64,000 nt of DNA from Bradyrhizobium sp. NDS-1 (GTDB lineage: Bacteria > Pseudomonadota > Alphaproteobacteria > Rhizobiales > Xanthobacteraceae): NCBI RefSeq assembly GCF_032918005.1, contig NZ_CP136628.1, forward strand, positions 6,743,501 through 6,807,500, written 5' to 3'. Position 1 is the stretch's first letter. Every line of letters begins with the position of its first letter. Shown here one piece after another: positions 28,699-37,135 of this stretch. The notes under the pieces were generated by a model, which saw nothing but the letters and a program-made list of their open reading frames with translations, ran no database searches and was not told where the DNA came from. Made by a program: the position numbers and the translations under genes.

Positions 28699-29439
28699 TT
28701 ATTTCGGTTTGCCCCAGGGGCCGCCCGGAGGCAGGCCAGAACCGGAGGATGCCTCCGGTGGCACCGGTGGCGGCTCGGCGCGCTTGCCTGCGGGACGACG
28801 GTCGGTCGGGAAACCGAGGCCGCGCAGATAGATCAGCACCTCGGCCTCCAACAGCTCGTCCGGCGACATCGGCAGTTTTCGCCGCGCGGCATCACCGCGG
28901 GAAAACAGCGAGGCCACGCCATGGGCCATGGACCAGATGTGCAAGGCCATCATCATCGCCGGTGGCCGCGGCGTGCCTGGCGGCGTCAGGGCAGCGAGCC
29001 GCTCGGCTGCGGCGCGAATGATGTTGAACGCGCGTTCGCTGGCGGCCTGAAGCGCGGGATTGGCATCCACCGGCACGCCCGATTCGAACATCGCGTTGTA
29101 GAACGCAGGCTCCTCGCGGGCGAAGGCGAGATAGGCCTTGCCGACACGTTCGAACGCGGTGACCGTATCGGGCCGTCCATCGTCCCAGGCCGCGACCAGG
29201 CGCGCCTCGAACTGCTCGAAACCGCGCTGGGCGATCGAGGACAGCAGTTCCTCGCGGTCTCGGAAATGCCGATAGGGTGCCGCCGCGCTGACGCCGGCCA
29301 TGCGCGCGGCATCGGCGAAGGTGAAGCCGGCCGCGCCCTTCTCGGCAATCAGCCCGAGAGCGGCCTGCAACAGGGCCTCCTTCAGATTGCCGTGATGATA
29401 GCCGCGCTCGGCGCGGCGCTGCTCCTTGCGCCAGCTCAT
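28699..29439 (-). CDS. TetR-family regulator (WHG domain)
   Basis: 246 residues. The N-terminal HTH is AALGLIAEKGAAGFTFADAARMAGVSAAAPYRHFRDREEL; the C-terminal half resembles the TetR_C WHG-type domain (EEPAFYNAMFESGVP ... HIWSMAHGVASLF), ending in a Pro-rich tail (PPPVPPEASSGSGLPPGG). The ATG at 29439 overlaps a palindrome that also spans its ribosome-binding site, consistent with autorepression. It probably controls the following DUF2852 gene through the matching site at 28613-28631. Confidence 0.92.
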   Translation of the reverse strand: MSWRKEQRRAERGYHHGNLKEALLQAALGLIAEKGAAGFTFADAARMAGVSAAAPYRHFRDREELLSSIAQRGFEQFEARLVAAWDDGRPDTVTAFERVGKAYLAFAREEPAFYNAMFESGVPVDANPALQAASERAFNIIRAAAERLAALTPPGTPRPPAMMMALHIWSMAHGVASLFSRGDAARRKLPMSPDELLEAEVLIYLRGLGFPTDRRPAGKRAEPPPVPPEASSGSGLPPGGPWGKPK

Positions 29440-29456
29440 GTGAACGACCTTTACAT
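29438..29456. promoter_or_regulatory. TetR operator overlapping the regulator's own start
   Basis: ATGTGAACGACCTTTACAT on the plus strand, imperfect dyad ATGT...ACAT. On the coding (minus) strand it covers the AAGG ribosome-binding site and the first two bases of the start codon. It matches 15/19 with the 28613 site. Binding here would block transcription or translation initiation of the repressor. Confidence 0.72.
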
Positions 29457-29513
29457 GAGGTGGGCGCGAAGGTCACTAGCGGCCGACGGGATTGATTAAC
29501 CGGTATGTCCACG

Positions 29514-29543
29514 GGTCACGCCGGCGTCGGGCCGGGCGTGACC
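29514..29543 (-). terminator. GC-rich hairpin after the YCII gene
   Basis: 9-bp arms GGTCACGCC / GGCGTGACC with a 12-base loop, 13 bases beyond the stop at 29557. No T tract, so it may be a weak terminator or an mRNA-end stabiliser. Confidence 0.4.
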
Positions 29544-29556
29544 TCCTGTGAGCCAG

Positions 29557-29922
29557 CTAAAGCTCCGGAATCGGGAGCACGGGCATGACCTCGATCGCCT
29601 CGCCCGGGAAGATCGCAAAATGCGGATGGTTCTCGAACAGTTTTGCAGCTTCCTCTTGCGAGGGAGCGCGCACCACCGTGAAGCCGGTCAACGCATTGCT
29701 GGTCTCGGTGATGCCGCGCGCGTCGATCCTGCGGGTCTTGCCGAGCGGGCCGCCCATCTCGACGATGACGTCCTTATGCTTCTCGACCCAGCCGTGCCAG
29801 GCGGCCATGCCCTCCTGTTCCCTCGCTTTCCGTTCGGCCTCGGGCAGCGCGCGCCAGGCCGCCATTTTCGACCCGCTCATGCTGCCGATATAGACGGCTA
29901 GAAACTTGTGTTCGGTGCTCAT
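29557..29922 (-). CDS. YCII-related protein
   Basis: 121 residues from the ATG at 29922 (MSTEHKFLAVYIGSMSG), with AAGGAGAG 6 bases upstream. Small ferredoxin-like alpha/beta protein of the YCII/DGPF type (KDVIVEMGGPLGKTRRIDARG ... LTGFTVVRAPSQEEAAKLFENHPHF). The DGPF tetrapeptide itself is replaced by GGPLGK. YCII-like proteins are often partners of ECF sigma factors. It follows the DGPF gene at 29978-30382 by 55 bases and probably shares its promoter at 30451-30477. Confidence 0.87.
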   Translation of the reverse strand: MSTEHKFLAVYIGSMSGSKMAAWRALPEAERKAREQEGMAAWHGWVEKHKDVIVEMGGPLGKTRRIDARGITETSNALTGFTVVRAPSQEEAAKLFENHPHFAIFPGEAIEVMPVLPIPEL

Positions 29923-29977
29923 CGGTTCTCTCCTTGAACGATCGACGACAGCCACGAATTTTTCGCGGCTGCTGTGG

Positions 29978-30382
29978 CTACTTCTTCAGACCGTCGAATC
30001 CGGCGGCGGCCGCCTGAACGTCAGGCGGAAAGTCACTGATCTCCTGCACCTGCCGGATTTCGATGATCTCGTTCGGCGAGGCCGGGCACTGCCTTGCCCA
30101 GGCAATCGCCTCGGCCCGCGAGGCGACCTCGATCATCCAATATCCGCCCAGGACTTCCTTGGCCTCGGCGAAGGGACCGTCGGTGACGATGGGCTTGCCG
30201 GTCGCAAACGAAACCCGCGCCCCCATCGATGGCGGATGCAGGCCGTCGAGCGTGATCAACACGCCCGCATCCTTCAGCGCCTCGTTGTAGCGCATCATCG
30301 CCGCGACTCGCTCGGGATCGAGCTGGACGTCCGGCGGCGCGGTCTCGTAGCCGACCGGGATCATCAGCATCATGAATCGCAT
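29978..30382 (-). CDS. DGPF/YCII-domain protein
   Basis: 134 residues: MRFMMLMIPVGYETA ... GKPIVTDGPFAEAKEVLGGYWMIEVASRAEAIAWA. It carries the DGPF tetrapeptide that names the family associated with ECF42-type sigma factors. The typical genomic partner, an ECF sigma gene, is not next to it but 7.5 kb downstream on this strand (37853-39139), where a second DGPF gene sits. The promoter motif TGTCGG-N17-CGTC lies 69-95 bases upstream of this start, identical to that upstream of the sigma operon. Confidence 0.9.
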   Translation of the reverse strand: MRFMMLMIPVGYETAPPDVQLDPERVAAMMRYNEALKDAGVLITLDGLHPPSMGARVSFATGKPIVTDGPFAEAKEVLGGYWMIEVASRAEAIAWARQCPASPNEIIEIRQVQEISDFPPDVQAAAAGFDGLKK

Positions 30383-30780
30383 GGGTCGTATCCTGGCTTC
30401 CGGGCTGTTCCCGAGATTGTCGCAGGCCGCAGGCCCGCGCTCGGCTCCAAGACGAATGGGCTCTTACCGAGCCGACACGCCGGCTGAAATTATTCGGCAC
30501 CGACCCGACCAGCCGACATGCCAGGCGCTGTCGCGCCCCCGAGCCCGGAAAAATAATGCAACAGCGCTCCGTACAATTACGGCCCGCTCTATCAACTCTG
30601 CCGTGCATATAAAGCCAAAACGCCCGCAAGTCGAGGTAGATAGCAAACGTACGGAGATCCGCGGGAACGGGCCGCCGCGCGGCGGGGATTTACCGTTTGC
30701 TCAAGAAAGTCGGGCAAATTTTTTGCTTCGAGGAAACCATACGACCACCATTCATTATCACCGACCATTGCGAGGCTTAG
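30383..30780. other. 398-base intergenic region between divergent DGPF and chemoreceptor genes
   Basis: Apart from the ECF-type promoter at 30451-30477 I see no gene. The part from 30580 to 30780 is AT-richer and should contain the promoter of the chemoreceptor, whose GTG start at 30781 is preceded by GAGG. Confidence 0.55.
30451..30477 (-). promoter_or_regulatory. ECF-type promoter of the DGPF-YCII pair (P3)
   Basis: On the minus strand, TGTCGG (30477-30472), 17 bases, CGTC (30454-30451). The same two elements with the same spacing stand upstream of the ECF sigma operon (39559-39533) and the SRPBCC gene (37729-37703). It resembles the -35 TGTCGA / -10 CGTC reported for ECF42 sigma factors. 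Confidence 0.75.
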
Positions 30781-32445
30781 GTGTTCAATTTCCATAGCAA
30801 GAAGGTCAGGCACGCCGTCGCCGAAGTCGAGGCGCTCGATCGGTCGCAGGCCGTGATCGAATTCGGCCTCGATGGCACCATTCTGGATGCCAACGAGAAC
30901 CTCCTGAAGATGAGCGGCTACACGCTGGCCGAGATCAAGGGCAAGCATCACAGCATCTTCGTCAGCCCCGCCGAGCGCGAGAGCGCTCGCTACCGGGACT
31001 TCTGGGCCAGTCTGAACCGTGGCGAATTCCAGACCACGCAATACAAGCGGTTTGGCAAAGGGGGGAAGGAGCTCTGGATCCACGCCTCCTACGCGCCGCT
31101 GCGCGACGAGAATGGCAAGGTGGTCAGCTTCATCAAGTTCGCCACCGACATTACAGCCTACAAGATCAAGACCATGGAGGATTCCGGCAAGATCGCCGCG
31201 ATCGACCGCGCGCAGGCTGTGATCGAATTCAACATGGACGGCAGCATCATCACCGCCAATGAGAACTTCCTGAGCGCAATGGGCTACGCGCTCGACGAGA
31301 TCAAGGGTAAACATCATAGCATGTTCGTAACGCCCGAGGACCGCGCGAGTGCGGCCTATGCCGCGTTCTGGGCCAAGCTGAACCGCGGCGAGTTCGAGGC
31401 CGCCGAATACAAGCGGCTGGGCAAAGGCGGCAAGGAGATCTGGATCATCGCCACCTACAATCCGATCCTCGACGAGAACGGAAAGCCGTTCAAGGTGGTC
31501 AAGTTCGCCACCGACGTCACTGCGCAGAAGATGAAGGCGGCCGACAATGACGGACAACGTGCCGCCATCCAGAAGTCGCAGGCGGTGATCGAATTCAACA
31601 TGGACGGAACGATCCGAACCGCCAACGAGAATTTCCTCAAGGCGATGGGCTATTCGCTGGCGGAGATCAGGGGCGAGCACCACTCCATGTTCGTCGAGCC
31701 GAGCGAGAAGAATTCGGTCGCCTATCGCCAGTTCTGGGAGACTCTCAACCACGGCGAATATCAGGCCGCCGAATACAAACGGATCGCCAAGGGCGGACGG
31801 GAGATCTGGATCCAAGCCTCCTACAACCCCATCTTCGATCTCAACGGCAAGCCTTACAAGGTGGTGAAATACGCCACGGACATCACCGCGCAGGCGATCG
31901 GCCGCAAGAAGGCCGATAATGCGCGCGGGCTGATCGAAGCGGTCGCGGCCGGCAGCGAGGAGATGAGCGCCTCGATCCGGGAGATCTCCGAGACCATGGC
32001 GAAATCGCGCGAGACCTCCAAAATCGCGACGACGAGGGTCGAGTCGGCAGACGGCCAGGCTCAGAAGCTGGCCGCCGCGGCGCAAGCCATGAGCGGCATC
32101 GTCGAGATGATCTCGGGCATTACCAGCCAGATCAACCTGCTCGCACTCAATGCCACGATCGAATCGGCGCGTGCGGGCGAAGCCGGCCGCGGCTTCGCAG
32201 TGGTCGCCTCCGAGGTCAAAAGCCTCGCAAACCAGGCCAAGCAGGCGACCGACACGATCACCTCCGAGATCGACGCGCTCAACGTCATCTCGGGCGACGT
32301 CGCCAGTTCGCTCACCGCGATCAAGGCCGCGATTGCCGGCGTCAACGAGTTCATCGCCTCCACTGCCGCCGCGGTCGAGGAGCAGAGCATCGTGACATCG
32401 GAGATGTCGACGAACATGCAGCGGGCCTCGGCGGAACTGGCGTAG
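30781..32445 (+). CDS. Soluble chemoreceptor with three PAS domains
   Basis: 554 residues with GTG start. Three PAS domains in tandem (about 20-140, 142-263, 263-386), each with the repeated signature QAVIEF.MDG.I..ANENFL..MGY.L.EIKG.HHS.FV and [14 protein letters not shown]. The C-terminal methyl-accepting signalling domain has the tip region [20 protein letters not shown] and is followed by a short tail. No membrane helix is visible, so the receptor is cytoplasmic and likely senses redox, gas or an internal metabolite through its PAS domains. The three PAS copies are so alike that they arose by recent duplication. No che genes nearby. Confidence 0.93.
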   Translation: MFNFHSKKVRHAVAEVEALDRSQAVIEFGLDGTILDANENLLKMSGYTLAEIKGKHHSIFVSPAERESARYRDFWASLNRGEFQTTQYKRFGKGGKELWIHASYAPLRDENGKVVSFIKFATDITAYKIKTMEDSGKIAAIDRAQAVIEFNMDGSIITANENFLSAMGYALDEIKGKHHSMFVTPEDRASAAYAAFWAKLNRGEFEAAEYKRLGKGGKEIWIIATYNPILDENGKPFKVVKFATDVTAQKMKAADNDGQRAAIQKSQAVIEFNMDGTIRTANENFLKAMGYSLAEIRGEHHSMFVEPSEKNSVAYRQFWETLNHGEYQAAEYKRIAKGGREIWIQASYNPIFDLNGKPYKVVKYATDITAQAIGRKKADNARGLIEAVAAGSEEMSASIREISETMAKSRETSKIATTRVESADGQAQKLAAAAQAMSGIVEMISGITSQINLLALNATIESARAGEAGRGFAVVASEVKSLANQAKQATDTITSEIDALNVISGDVASSLTAIKAAIAGVNEFIASTAAAVEEQSIVTSEMSTNMQRASAELA

Positions 32446-32560
32446 ACGAAACTCGCGGATCAAGCCGCGACGAGATCAGGACGAATTATCGTCGCGCTTC
32501 CGGCGATCGCTTCAACATGACCTTTGCAGAAAATCGCTACTCGCTTTTCCGGATGACGCT

Positions 32561-34138
32561 CTAGCGTTTCTTCTTTCCCGTCTTTCCGGTCTTGACTGCC
32601 GCAGCCTTTGCCCGCGTTACCTTGCCTGACTTTTTTAGCTTCTTGCTCTTTGGCTTCTTCGCCTTCTTCGTTGTCTTGCCGGGCTTCTTCGGCTTCGTGC
32701 CGGACGTGCCGGCAAAACTGATGTCGAGCGTGATCGCGCCGTTGTCGTTCAGCTTGATGTTATTCAGGATGATTCCGGATTGCGTCCCGGGAAACGACGT
32801 GGAGGCGAGTCCCGCATCGGACAGTTCGAAGTGGTTTTCCGAACCGGGAAAGGGATCGCCGGCATCACCCTGATTCCCATCATTGGGATTGTTGAGGTCG
32901 TTGCTGCCATCTGCCTGCACAAGCACGAGGCCTGCCCTGTCCTTGTCGTTCTGCTTCTTGATTTCGTCCACCTTCCAGACCAGCAGTCCTTCGCCCGGGA
33001 GGTCGAAATCGAAGCCGGCCTTCTTCCTGTTCTCGAGCAACAGATACTGCGCGTCACTGAACTTCGGGCTTTTGACCTTGACGATTTCGCCGCTTGTCGC
33101 CGTGTAAGGCTTTATCGTCAGCTTCCCCGAAGTCGTAACGGTCGTCGCTTTGACCCAGCCATGCTGGAGCTTGTGAAGGGGCGCCGGGTGCGCCGGACGT
33201 ACTCCGTTGCCGTTATAGGATCCGCCCGCCATCAGATCCCACATGCCCGTGCCGTCCCAATAGGTTCCGTCCTCGTTGTAATTCGGGTCGTAGAAATCCT
33301 GCCACTCGAAGGCGAGATGACCGAGCTCATGCGCGCAGACGCCGACCTTGCAATCGTTGGGGACGGTCAAATAGATCGTGGCGGACAGATCCTGCGCCAC
33401 CTCGATCGGTTTCTTCAGATTCCATTTGTGCGACCAGATGTGCTTACCTTGAAGCTCAACGCTCTTCATCTCCTCCGCACCGCGCCCCGAATGGATGATG
33501 AACAACGCAGTCACGATGCCACGGTTAAGCTTGTCGAGCGATGAATCGAATGTTACGCCCTCGGCAAGCGCAGCCTTGACCGCATCTTCGGCGAGACGCT
33601 GCGCGTTGTGCGGATAGCTGGTGTCCTGCATCCCGGATTCGCCATTGGTGTAGTAGGAATACGCCTCCGGCATCCGCAGCCAGCCATGCACCGTCCCGGT
33701 TACGTCGACCTTGCCGTGGCTCGCTTCATGGTAGAAGTCCCGCATGCTGCCGGTCGGATATGTGCCCTTCGAGAACAGCAAATCCTCGTAATGCGACTTC
33801 TCCAACGTTTTCGGACGATCCGCGAAATCGACCAGCAGCGCCTTGACCTTCACCTCGCCCAGGACCTGGTGCTTGGGAATATCGAGCTTCAGCGGGCCAC
33901 CTGGTGACGGCACGAACTGTGCTTCATCATCCATTCCAACCAGGCCGACAGAGGGGTCGACGAATCTGATCTTCGTAAGATACTCCGCAAATGACATCGT
34001 CGTGTATTCGGCAGACCGCTTGTACTCCATGTACAGCGTGGCCATCACGTCCGGCGCCGGAGGAACCCTGCAAGCGAACCTTCCGTGATTGTTTCGACAG
34101 CGGCAACTCCACCCGCCCGCCGATGCGATCAATTTCAT
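32561..34138 (-). CDS. M6-family metalloprotease with lysine-rich tail
   Basis: 525 residues from the ATG at 34138, which has GGAGAGG upstream. The M6 (immune inhibitor A-like) domain spans roughly residues 80-390 and has the zinc motif VCAHELGHLAFEWQD (HExxH). Gly/Asp-rich repeats follow (NDLNNPNDGNQGDAGDPFP). The last 60 residues are Lys/Ala/Pro-rich (PKKPGKTTKKAKKPKSKKLK), like histone H1 tails. The N-terminus (KLIASAGGWSCRCRNNHGRF) is not a standard signal peptide, although M6 enzymes are normally secreted. Export route and target unknown. Confidence 0.88.
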   Translation of the reverse strand: MKLIASAGGWSCRCRNNHGRFACRVPPAPDVMATLYMEYKRSAEYTTMSFAEYLTKIRFVDPSVGLVGMDDEAQFVPSPGGPLKLDIPKHQVLGEVKVKALLVDFADRPKTLEKSHYEDLLFSKGTYPTGSMRDFYHEASHGKVDVTGTVHGWLRMPEAYSYYTNGESGMQDTSYPHNAQRLAEDAVKAALAEGVTFDSSLDKLNRGIVTALFIIHSGRGAEEMKSVELQGKHIWSHKWNLKKPIEVAQDLSATIYLTVPNDCKVGVCAHELGHLAFEWQDFYDPNYNEDGTYWDGTGMWDLMAGGSYNGNGVRPAHPAPLHKLQHGWVKATTVTTSGKLTIKPYTATSGEIVKVKSPKFSDAQYLLLENRKKAGFDFDLPGEGLLVWKVDEIKKQNDKDRAGLVLVQADGSNDLNNPNDGNQGDAGDPFPGSENHFELSDAGLASTSFPGTQSGIILNNIKLNDNGAITLDISFAGTSGTKPKKPGKTTKKAKKPKSKKLKKSGKVTRAKAAAVKTGKTGKKKR

Positions 34139-34327
34139 GATGCCTCTCCGTGAAATGAATTTCGACAATAAGTAGGAATTGTGCGATGAATAAATTCGAC
34201 CAGAGATAGTAGTTCGCATCAAACCATGGAAGGGCATTTGCTCGAAGAGCCTAGGGCGCGATAGTTTGTCGCGTGTCCCTCAAGCATGCTAGGGAAGCCG
34301 CCTCACTTCCTGAACGACGGATACGCC

Positions 34328-35116
34328 ATGCCCCCTGCCCCGCACCACGTCGCCCTCGTCACCGGAGCCGCGCGCGGCATCGGGCTAGCGACCGCGAAGA
34401 AGTTCTTGGCCGAGGGTTGGCACGTCGCGTTGCTCGACATCGAGGGCGAGCTGCTCGGCCGTGCCCTCGCCGAGATCGGCCAAAGCGAGGCGACGCTGGC
34501 GCTGACCTGCGACGTGTCCGACGCGGTTGCGGTCAGCGCGGCCATGACCACGGTCGAGCAGCGGTTCGGCAGGCTCGATGCGCTCGTCAACAATGCCGGC
34601 ATTGCGGTGTTCGCGCCGCTGATGGAAACGTCCGAGGCCGACTGGCGCCGCGTGCTCGAGGTCAACCTCACCGGCCCGTTCCTCTGCACCAAGGCGGCGG
34701 TGCCCTTGATGCGCGAGTCCAATGGTGGCGCCATCGTCAACATCACGTCGATCTCGGCGGTGCGCGCCTCGACGCTGCGCTCGGCCTACGGCACCAGCAA
34801 GGCCGGCCTCGCACACCTCACCAAGCAGCTCGCGGTCGAGCTCGCCTCGCTCGGTATCCGCGTCAATGCGGTCGCGCCGGGGCCGGTCGACACGGCGATG
34901 GCGAAGCAGGTGCACACCAGGGAGATCCGCGCCGACTATCACGACGCGATTCCGCTCAACCGCTACGGCCTCGAGGAGGAGCTTGCGGAAGCGATCTACT
35001 TCCTCTGCTCGGCGAGCGCGAGCTACATCACAGGACAAATTTTGGCCGTCGATGGCGGTTTCGATGCGGCGGGTATCGGCCTGCCGACGCTGCGCGGACA
35101 ACGCCGCAACGGGTAG
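34328..35116 (+). CDS. SDR-family oxidoreductase
   Basis: 262 residues from the ATG at 34328 (MPPAPHHVALVTG). Classical SDR features: TGAARGIG cofactor motif (~12-19), NNAG, catalytic Ser in ITSISAVRAS and YGTSKAG with the Tyr-Lys pair, and the PG motif VAPGPVDTAM. Closest in pattern to 3-oxoacyl-ACP reductase or glucose/ribitol dehydrogenase types; substrate cannot be assigned. The C-terminus ends in LPTLRGQRRNG. Single gene, followed by a small secreted protein gene. Confidence 0.92.
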   Translation: MPPAPHHVALVTGAARGIGLATAKKFLAEGWHVALLDIEGELLGRALAEIGQSEATLALTCDVSDAVAVSAAMTTVEQRFGRLDALVNNAGIAVFAPLMETSEADWRRVLEVNLTGPFLCTKAAVPLMRESNGGAIVNITSISAVRASTLRSAYGTSKAGLAHLTKQLAVELASLGIRVNAVAPGPVDTAMAKQVHTREIRADYHDAIPLNRYGLEEELAEAIYFLCSASASYITGQILAVDGGFDAAGIGLPTLRGQRRNG

Positions 35117-35215
35117 GAACGGAACTTGTAAGGTGGGCAAAGGCGTGTGAGCGCCGTGCCCGCCACACCTTTCCAGATTTGCGGTGACAATGGTGGGCAC
35201 GACGGTGGAGGCTTC

Positions 35216-35653
35216 ATGCGACGCATCTCATTGCTCAAAGCCGTGATGTTTGCATTTGCTCTGCTCGCCATCACGCCGGCCGCCGCCGAAATCCGCATCA
35301 TTCAGTCTCCGGGCGGGCAGGTCGGGCCGTTCCTCGATCTGTTCGAAAAGGTGCGCGAGAGCGGAGAGCGCGTGGTGATCGACGGCCCTTGCCTGTCTGC
35401 CTGCACGCTGGTGCTGAGCATCGTGCCGGACGAGCGCATCTGCGTCACCAAACGCGCGGTGCTCGGGTTCCACGCAGCACGTTCGGTGGACCGGCGCGGG
35501 CGCTTCTATGCCGAGCCGGAAGCATCGGTCGCGGTGCTTGCCGCCTATCCCGGCCCGGTCCGCGACTGGATCAGCCGCCGCGGTGGCCTCACCTCGCGAT
35601 TGCTGTTGCTGAGGGGACGTGATCTCGCCGCGATCTATCCGCGCTGCCGCTGA
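35216..35653 (+). CDS. Periplasmic ClpP/SppA-like protein (COG3904-type)
   Basis: 145 residues from the ATG at 35216, with GGAGG at 5 bases. N-terminal signal peptide (ISLLKAVMFAFALLAITPAAA), then IIQSPGGQVGPFLDLFEKVRESGERVVIDGPCLSACTLVLSI and ICVTKRAVLGFHAA. This is the crotonase/ClpP-like fold of COG3904 proteins, where the Ser in CLSACT sits at the position of the catalytic nucleophile and the His of GFHAA may serve as base. Possible periplasmic hydrolase; no substrate known. Confidence 0.78.
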   Translation: MRRISLLKAVMFAFALLAITPAAAEIRIIQSPGGQVGPFLDLFEKVRESGERVVIDGPCLSACTLVLSIVPDERICVTKRAVLGFHAARSVDRRGRFYAEPEASVAVLAAYPGPVRDWISRRGGLTSRLLLLRGRDLAAIYPRCR

Positions 35654-35831
35654 CGAATTTGACCGCCGCCACGCATGTGACGTGAATGAGTTATGTGAAC
35701 CGCGTCACATTAAAAGGCATTTGGCATGGCGGGCTCCAGGCCATACGGCAGGTTCCCTGTGCTCGCACCCAACGTGCACACGGGGTCTCTGTGCCATCAC
35801 GCCGAAGCTGCCTTCGATGCTATGGCTGCCT

Positions 35832-35924
35832 TCAATAGAGAGTCTGAATCACCGGCACCAGCTTCATGCTGACGCAGATGAGCATCCCCCAAAGAGCAAA
35901 ATTGATCTGTAGCGCCGCCGCCAT
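35832..35924 (-). CDS. 30-residue membrane peptide
   Basis: A 30-codon frame starting at the ATG at 35924 with a strong ribosome-binding site (GGAAGGGGAG, 6 bases spacing). It encodes a hydrophobic helix (LQINFALWGMLICVSMKLVP) with a short polar end (VIQTLY), a typical single-pass small membrane protein. The sequence from ATG to stop is free of rare features. It is followed by no gene on this strand. I recall similar NFALWGM-type peptides annotated as hypothetical proteins in Bradyrhizobium, but cannot check. Confidence 0.62.
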   Translation of the reverse strand: MAAALQINFALWGMLICVSMKLVPVIQTLY

Positions 35925-35934
35925 CGGTCGCTCC

Positions 35935-36205
35935 CCTTCCAAGTGACGTCCATCCCAGTTTGTAGATTTTATGACTCACCAATAACGATTCTGACTTGCA
36001 GATCACAGCCCAATATTGCGTCAATTGTTGTGCGATGCAGTCCGCATGGTTTCACGAAGCGGCCTCACTGCTCCCGCAAAGTAATGCGATTGTGAATCAT
36101 TGCTCGGCCATGCCGGCTAACTCGTTTGCCTTAAGTTCCATTTGACCGACGTGATGCAAGTTTCCTGTGCGGGACTTGCATCGCGCACCGAACTTTGGGT
36201 CCGGC
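35935..36205. other. AT-richer gene-free stretch
   Basis: About 270 bases upstream of the small peptide gene and of the lipoprotein gene, with the lowest GC in this part of the window. It probably contains their divergent promoters. No tRNA or clear hairpin was found; 35654-35831 on the other side is likewise empty. Confidence 0.5.
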
Positions 36206-36571
36206 ATGATACGACACGGCTTCATCTTGCTCGCTTTCTGCGCAGCGCTGCTTGGATGTGCAGTCGCACCGGCGCAGGAGCGTCGTCCGATCGCGTGGGA
36301 CGGCCTCGGGCAGGACCCCAACAAGAGCGCGAACCGCGCTAACATTGCGAAGCGGCGCGCAACGACTCCCGCGCCCGCGGCAGCCGATCCCAATCAGGAA
36401 CGCGAACGCGTGCTCGGCACCTTGAGGCCATACTCAGAAGCGTGGTGGGCAGTTTACGACGAGATCGAAGCGGAGAAGGACAGGCAGCTCGGCACCAAGC
36501 TCGTGATCTGCCCTCGCTGCGTGCAATCGTCATCGCCGGCGGGCGAGGAGGTGACCGGATCAATCCGTTAG
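36206..36571 (+). CDS. Small lipoprotein, unknown function
   Basis: 121 residues from the ATG at 36206 (MIRHGFILLAFCAALLGCAVAP). The lipobox LLGC puts the lipidated Cys at residue 18. The mature part is Pro/Ala-rich (TTPAPAAADPNQERERVL), with a helix (YSEAWWAVYDEIEAEKDRQL) and a CPRC pair (VICPRC). No family recognised. The CPRC pair might bind metal or form a disulphide. Possible alternative start at 36167. Confidence 0.7.
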   Translation: MIRHGFILLAFCAALLGCAVAPAQERRPIAWDGLGQDPNKSANRANIAKRRATTPAPAAADPNQERERVLGTLRPYSEAWWAVYDEIEAEKDRQLGTKLVICPRCVQSSSPAGEEVTGSIR

Positions 36572-36622
36572 GTCGAACCGCGCGTGACGGAACACGCTAC
36601 GCTCCGTGATACCTTCGATGTG

Positions 36623-36654
36623 TCCCCTCTCCCGCAGCAACTGGAGAGAGGGGA
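36623..36654. terminator. Hairpin between convergent lipoprotein and VOC genes
   Basis: 9-bp stem TCCCCTCTC / GAGAGGGGA with a 14-base loop located between the two convergent stops at 36571 and 36692. No long T tract; a bidirectional terminator is the likely role. Confidence 0.45.
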
Positions 36655-36691
36655 TTCCCAACTCGACAAGACATGCAGGCGGTCGCGACCG

Positions 36692-37105
36692 TCACATTCC
36701 GTCCGCGGGGCAGTTCACCATCCAGGGGATGCCGAACTTGTCGACGCACATGCCGAAGCCCTTGGCCCAGAACGTCTTGCTGAACGGCATGTTGACGGCG
36801 CCGCCATCGGCGAGCGCATTGAACTTGCGTTCGCCATCGGCGGGATCCCTGACCGTGATCGAGATCGAGAAGCCCTGCGGCTTCTGGAAATGCTCCGGCG
36901 GCACGTCGGAAGCCATCAGCACGGTGCCGTCGGGCAGCGACATCCGGGCATGCATGATCATCTTTTCGCGTCCTGGCGTGGCGGGCACCTCCGGCGGTGC
37001 GTCCGAGGCGCGCATCATCGCATCGATCTTGCCGCCGAGAACCTTGGCGTAATAGTTGAACGCTGCTTCGCAATTGTCCTGATAGAACAGATAGGGATTG
37101 AGCAT
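36692..37105 (-). CDS. PhnB-like VOC-superfamily protein
   Basis: 137 residues with the PhnB/glyoxalase-bleomycin-resistance fold: NPYLFYQDNCEAAFNYYAKVLGGKI ... MIMHARMSLPDGTVLMASDVPPE ... FSKTFWAKGFGMCVDKFGIPWMVNC. PhnB-like proteins of this kind are frequently found with ECF sigma factors together with SRPBCC and DGPF proteins. Metal ligands are not assignable by eye. It follows the SRPBCC gene by 30 bases on the same strand and likely shares promoter P2 (37703-37729). Confidence 0.9.
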   Translation of the reverse strand: MLNPYLFYQDNCEAAFNYYAKVLGGKIDAMMRASDAPPEVPATPGREKMIMHARMSLPDGTVLMASDVPPEHFQKPQGFSISITVRDPADGERKFNALADGGAVNMPFSKTFWAKGFGMCVDKFGIPWMVNCPADGM

Positions 37106-37135
37106 CGTTTCTCTCCTTTTCGTTGGCAGTGAGGC

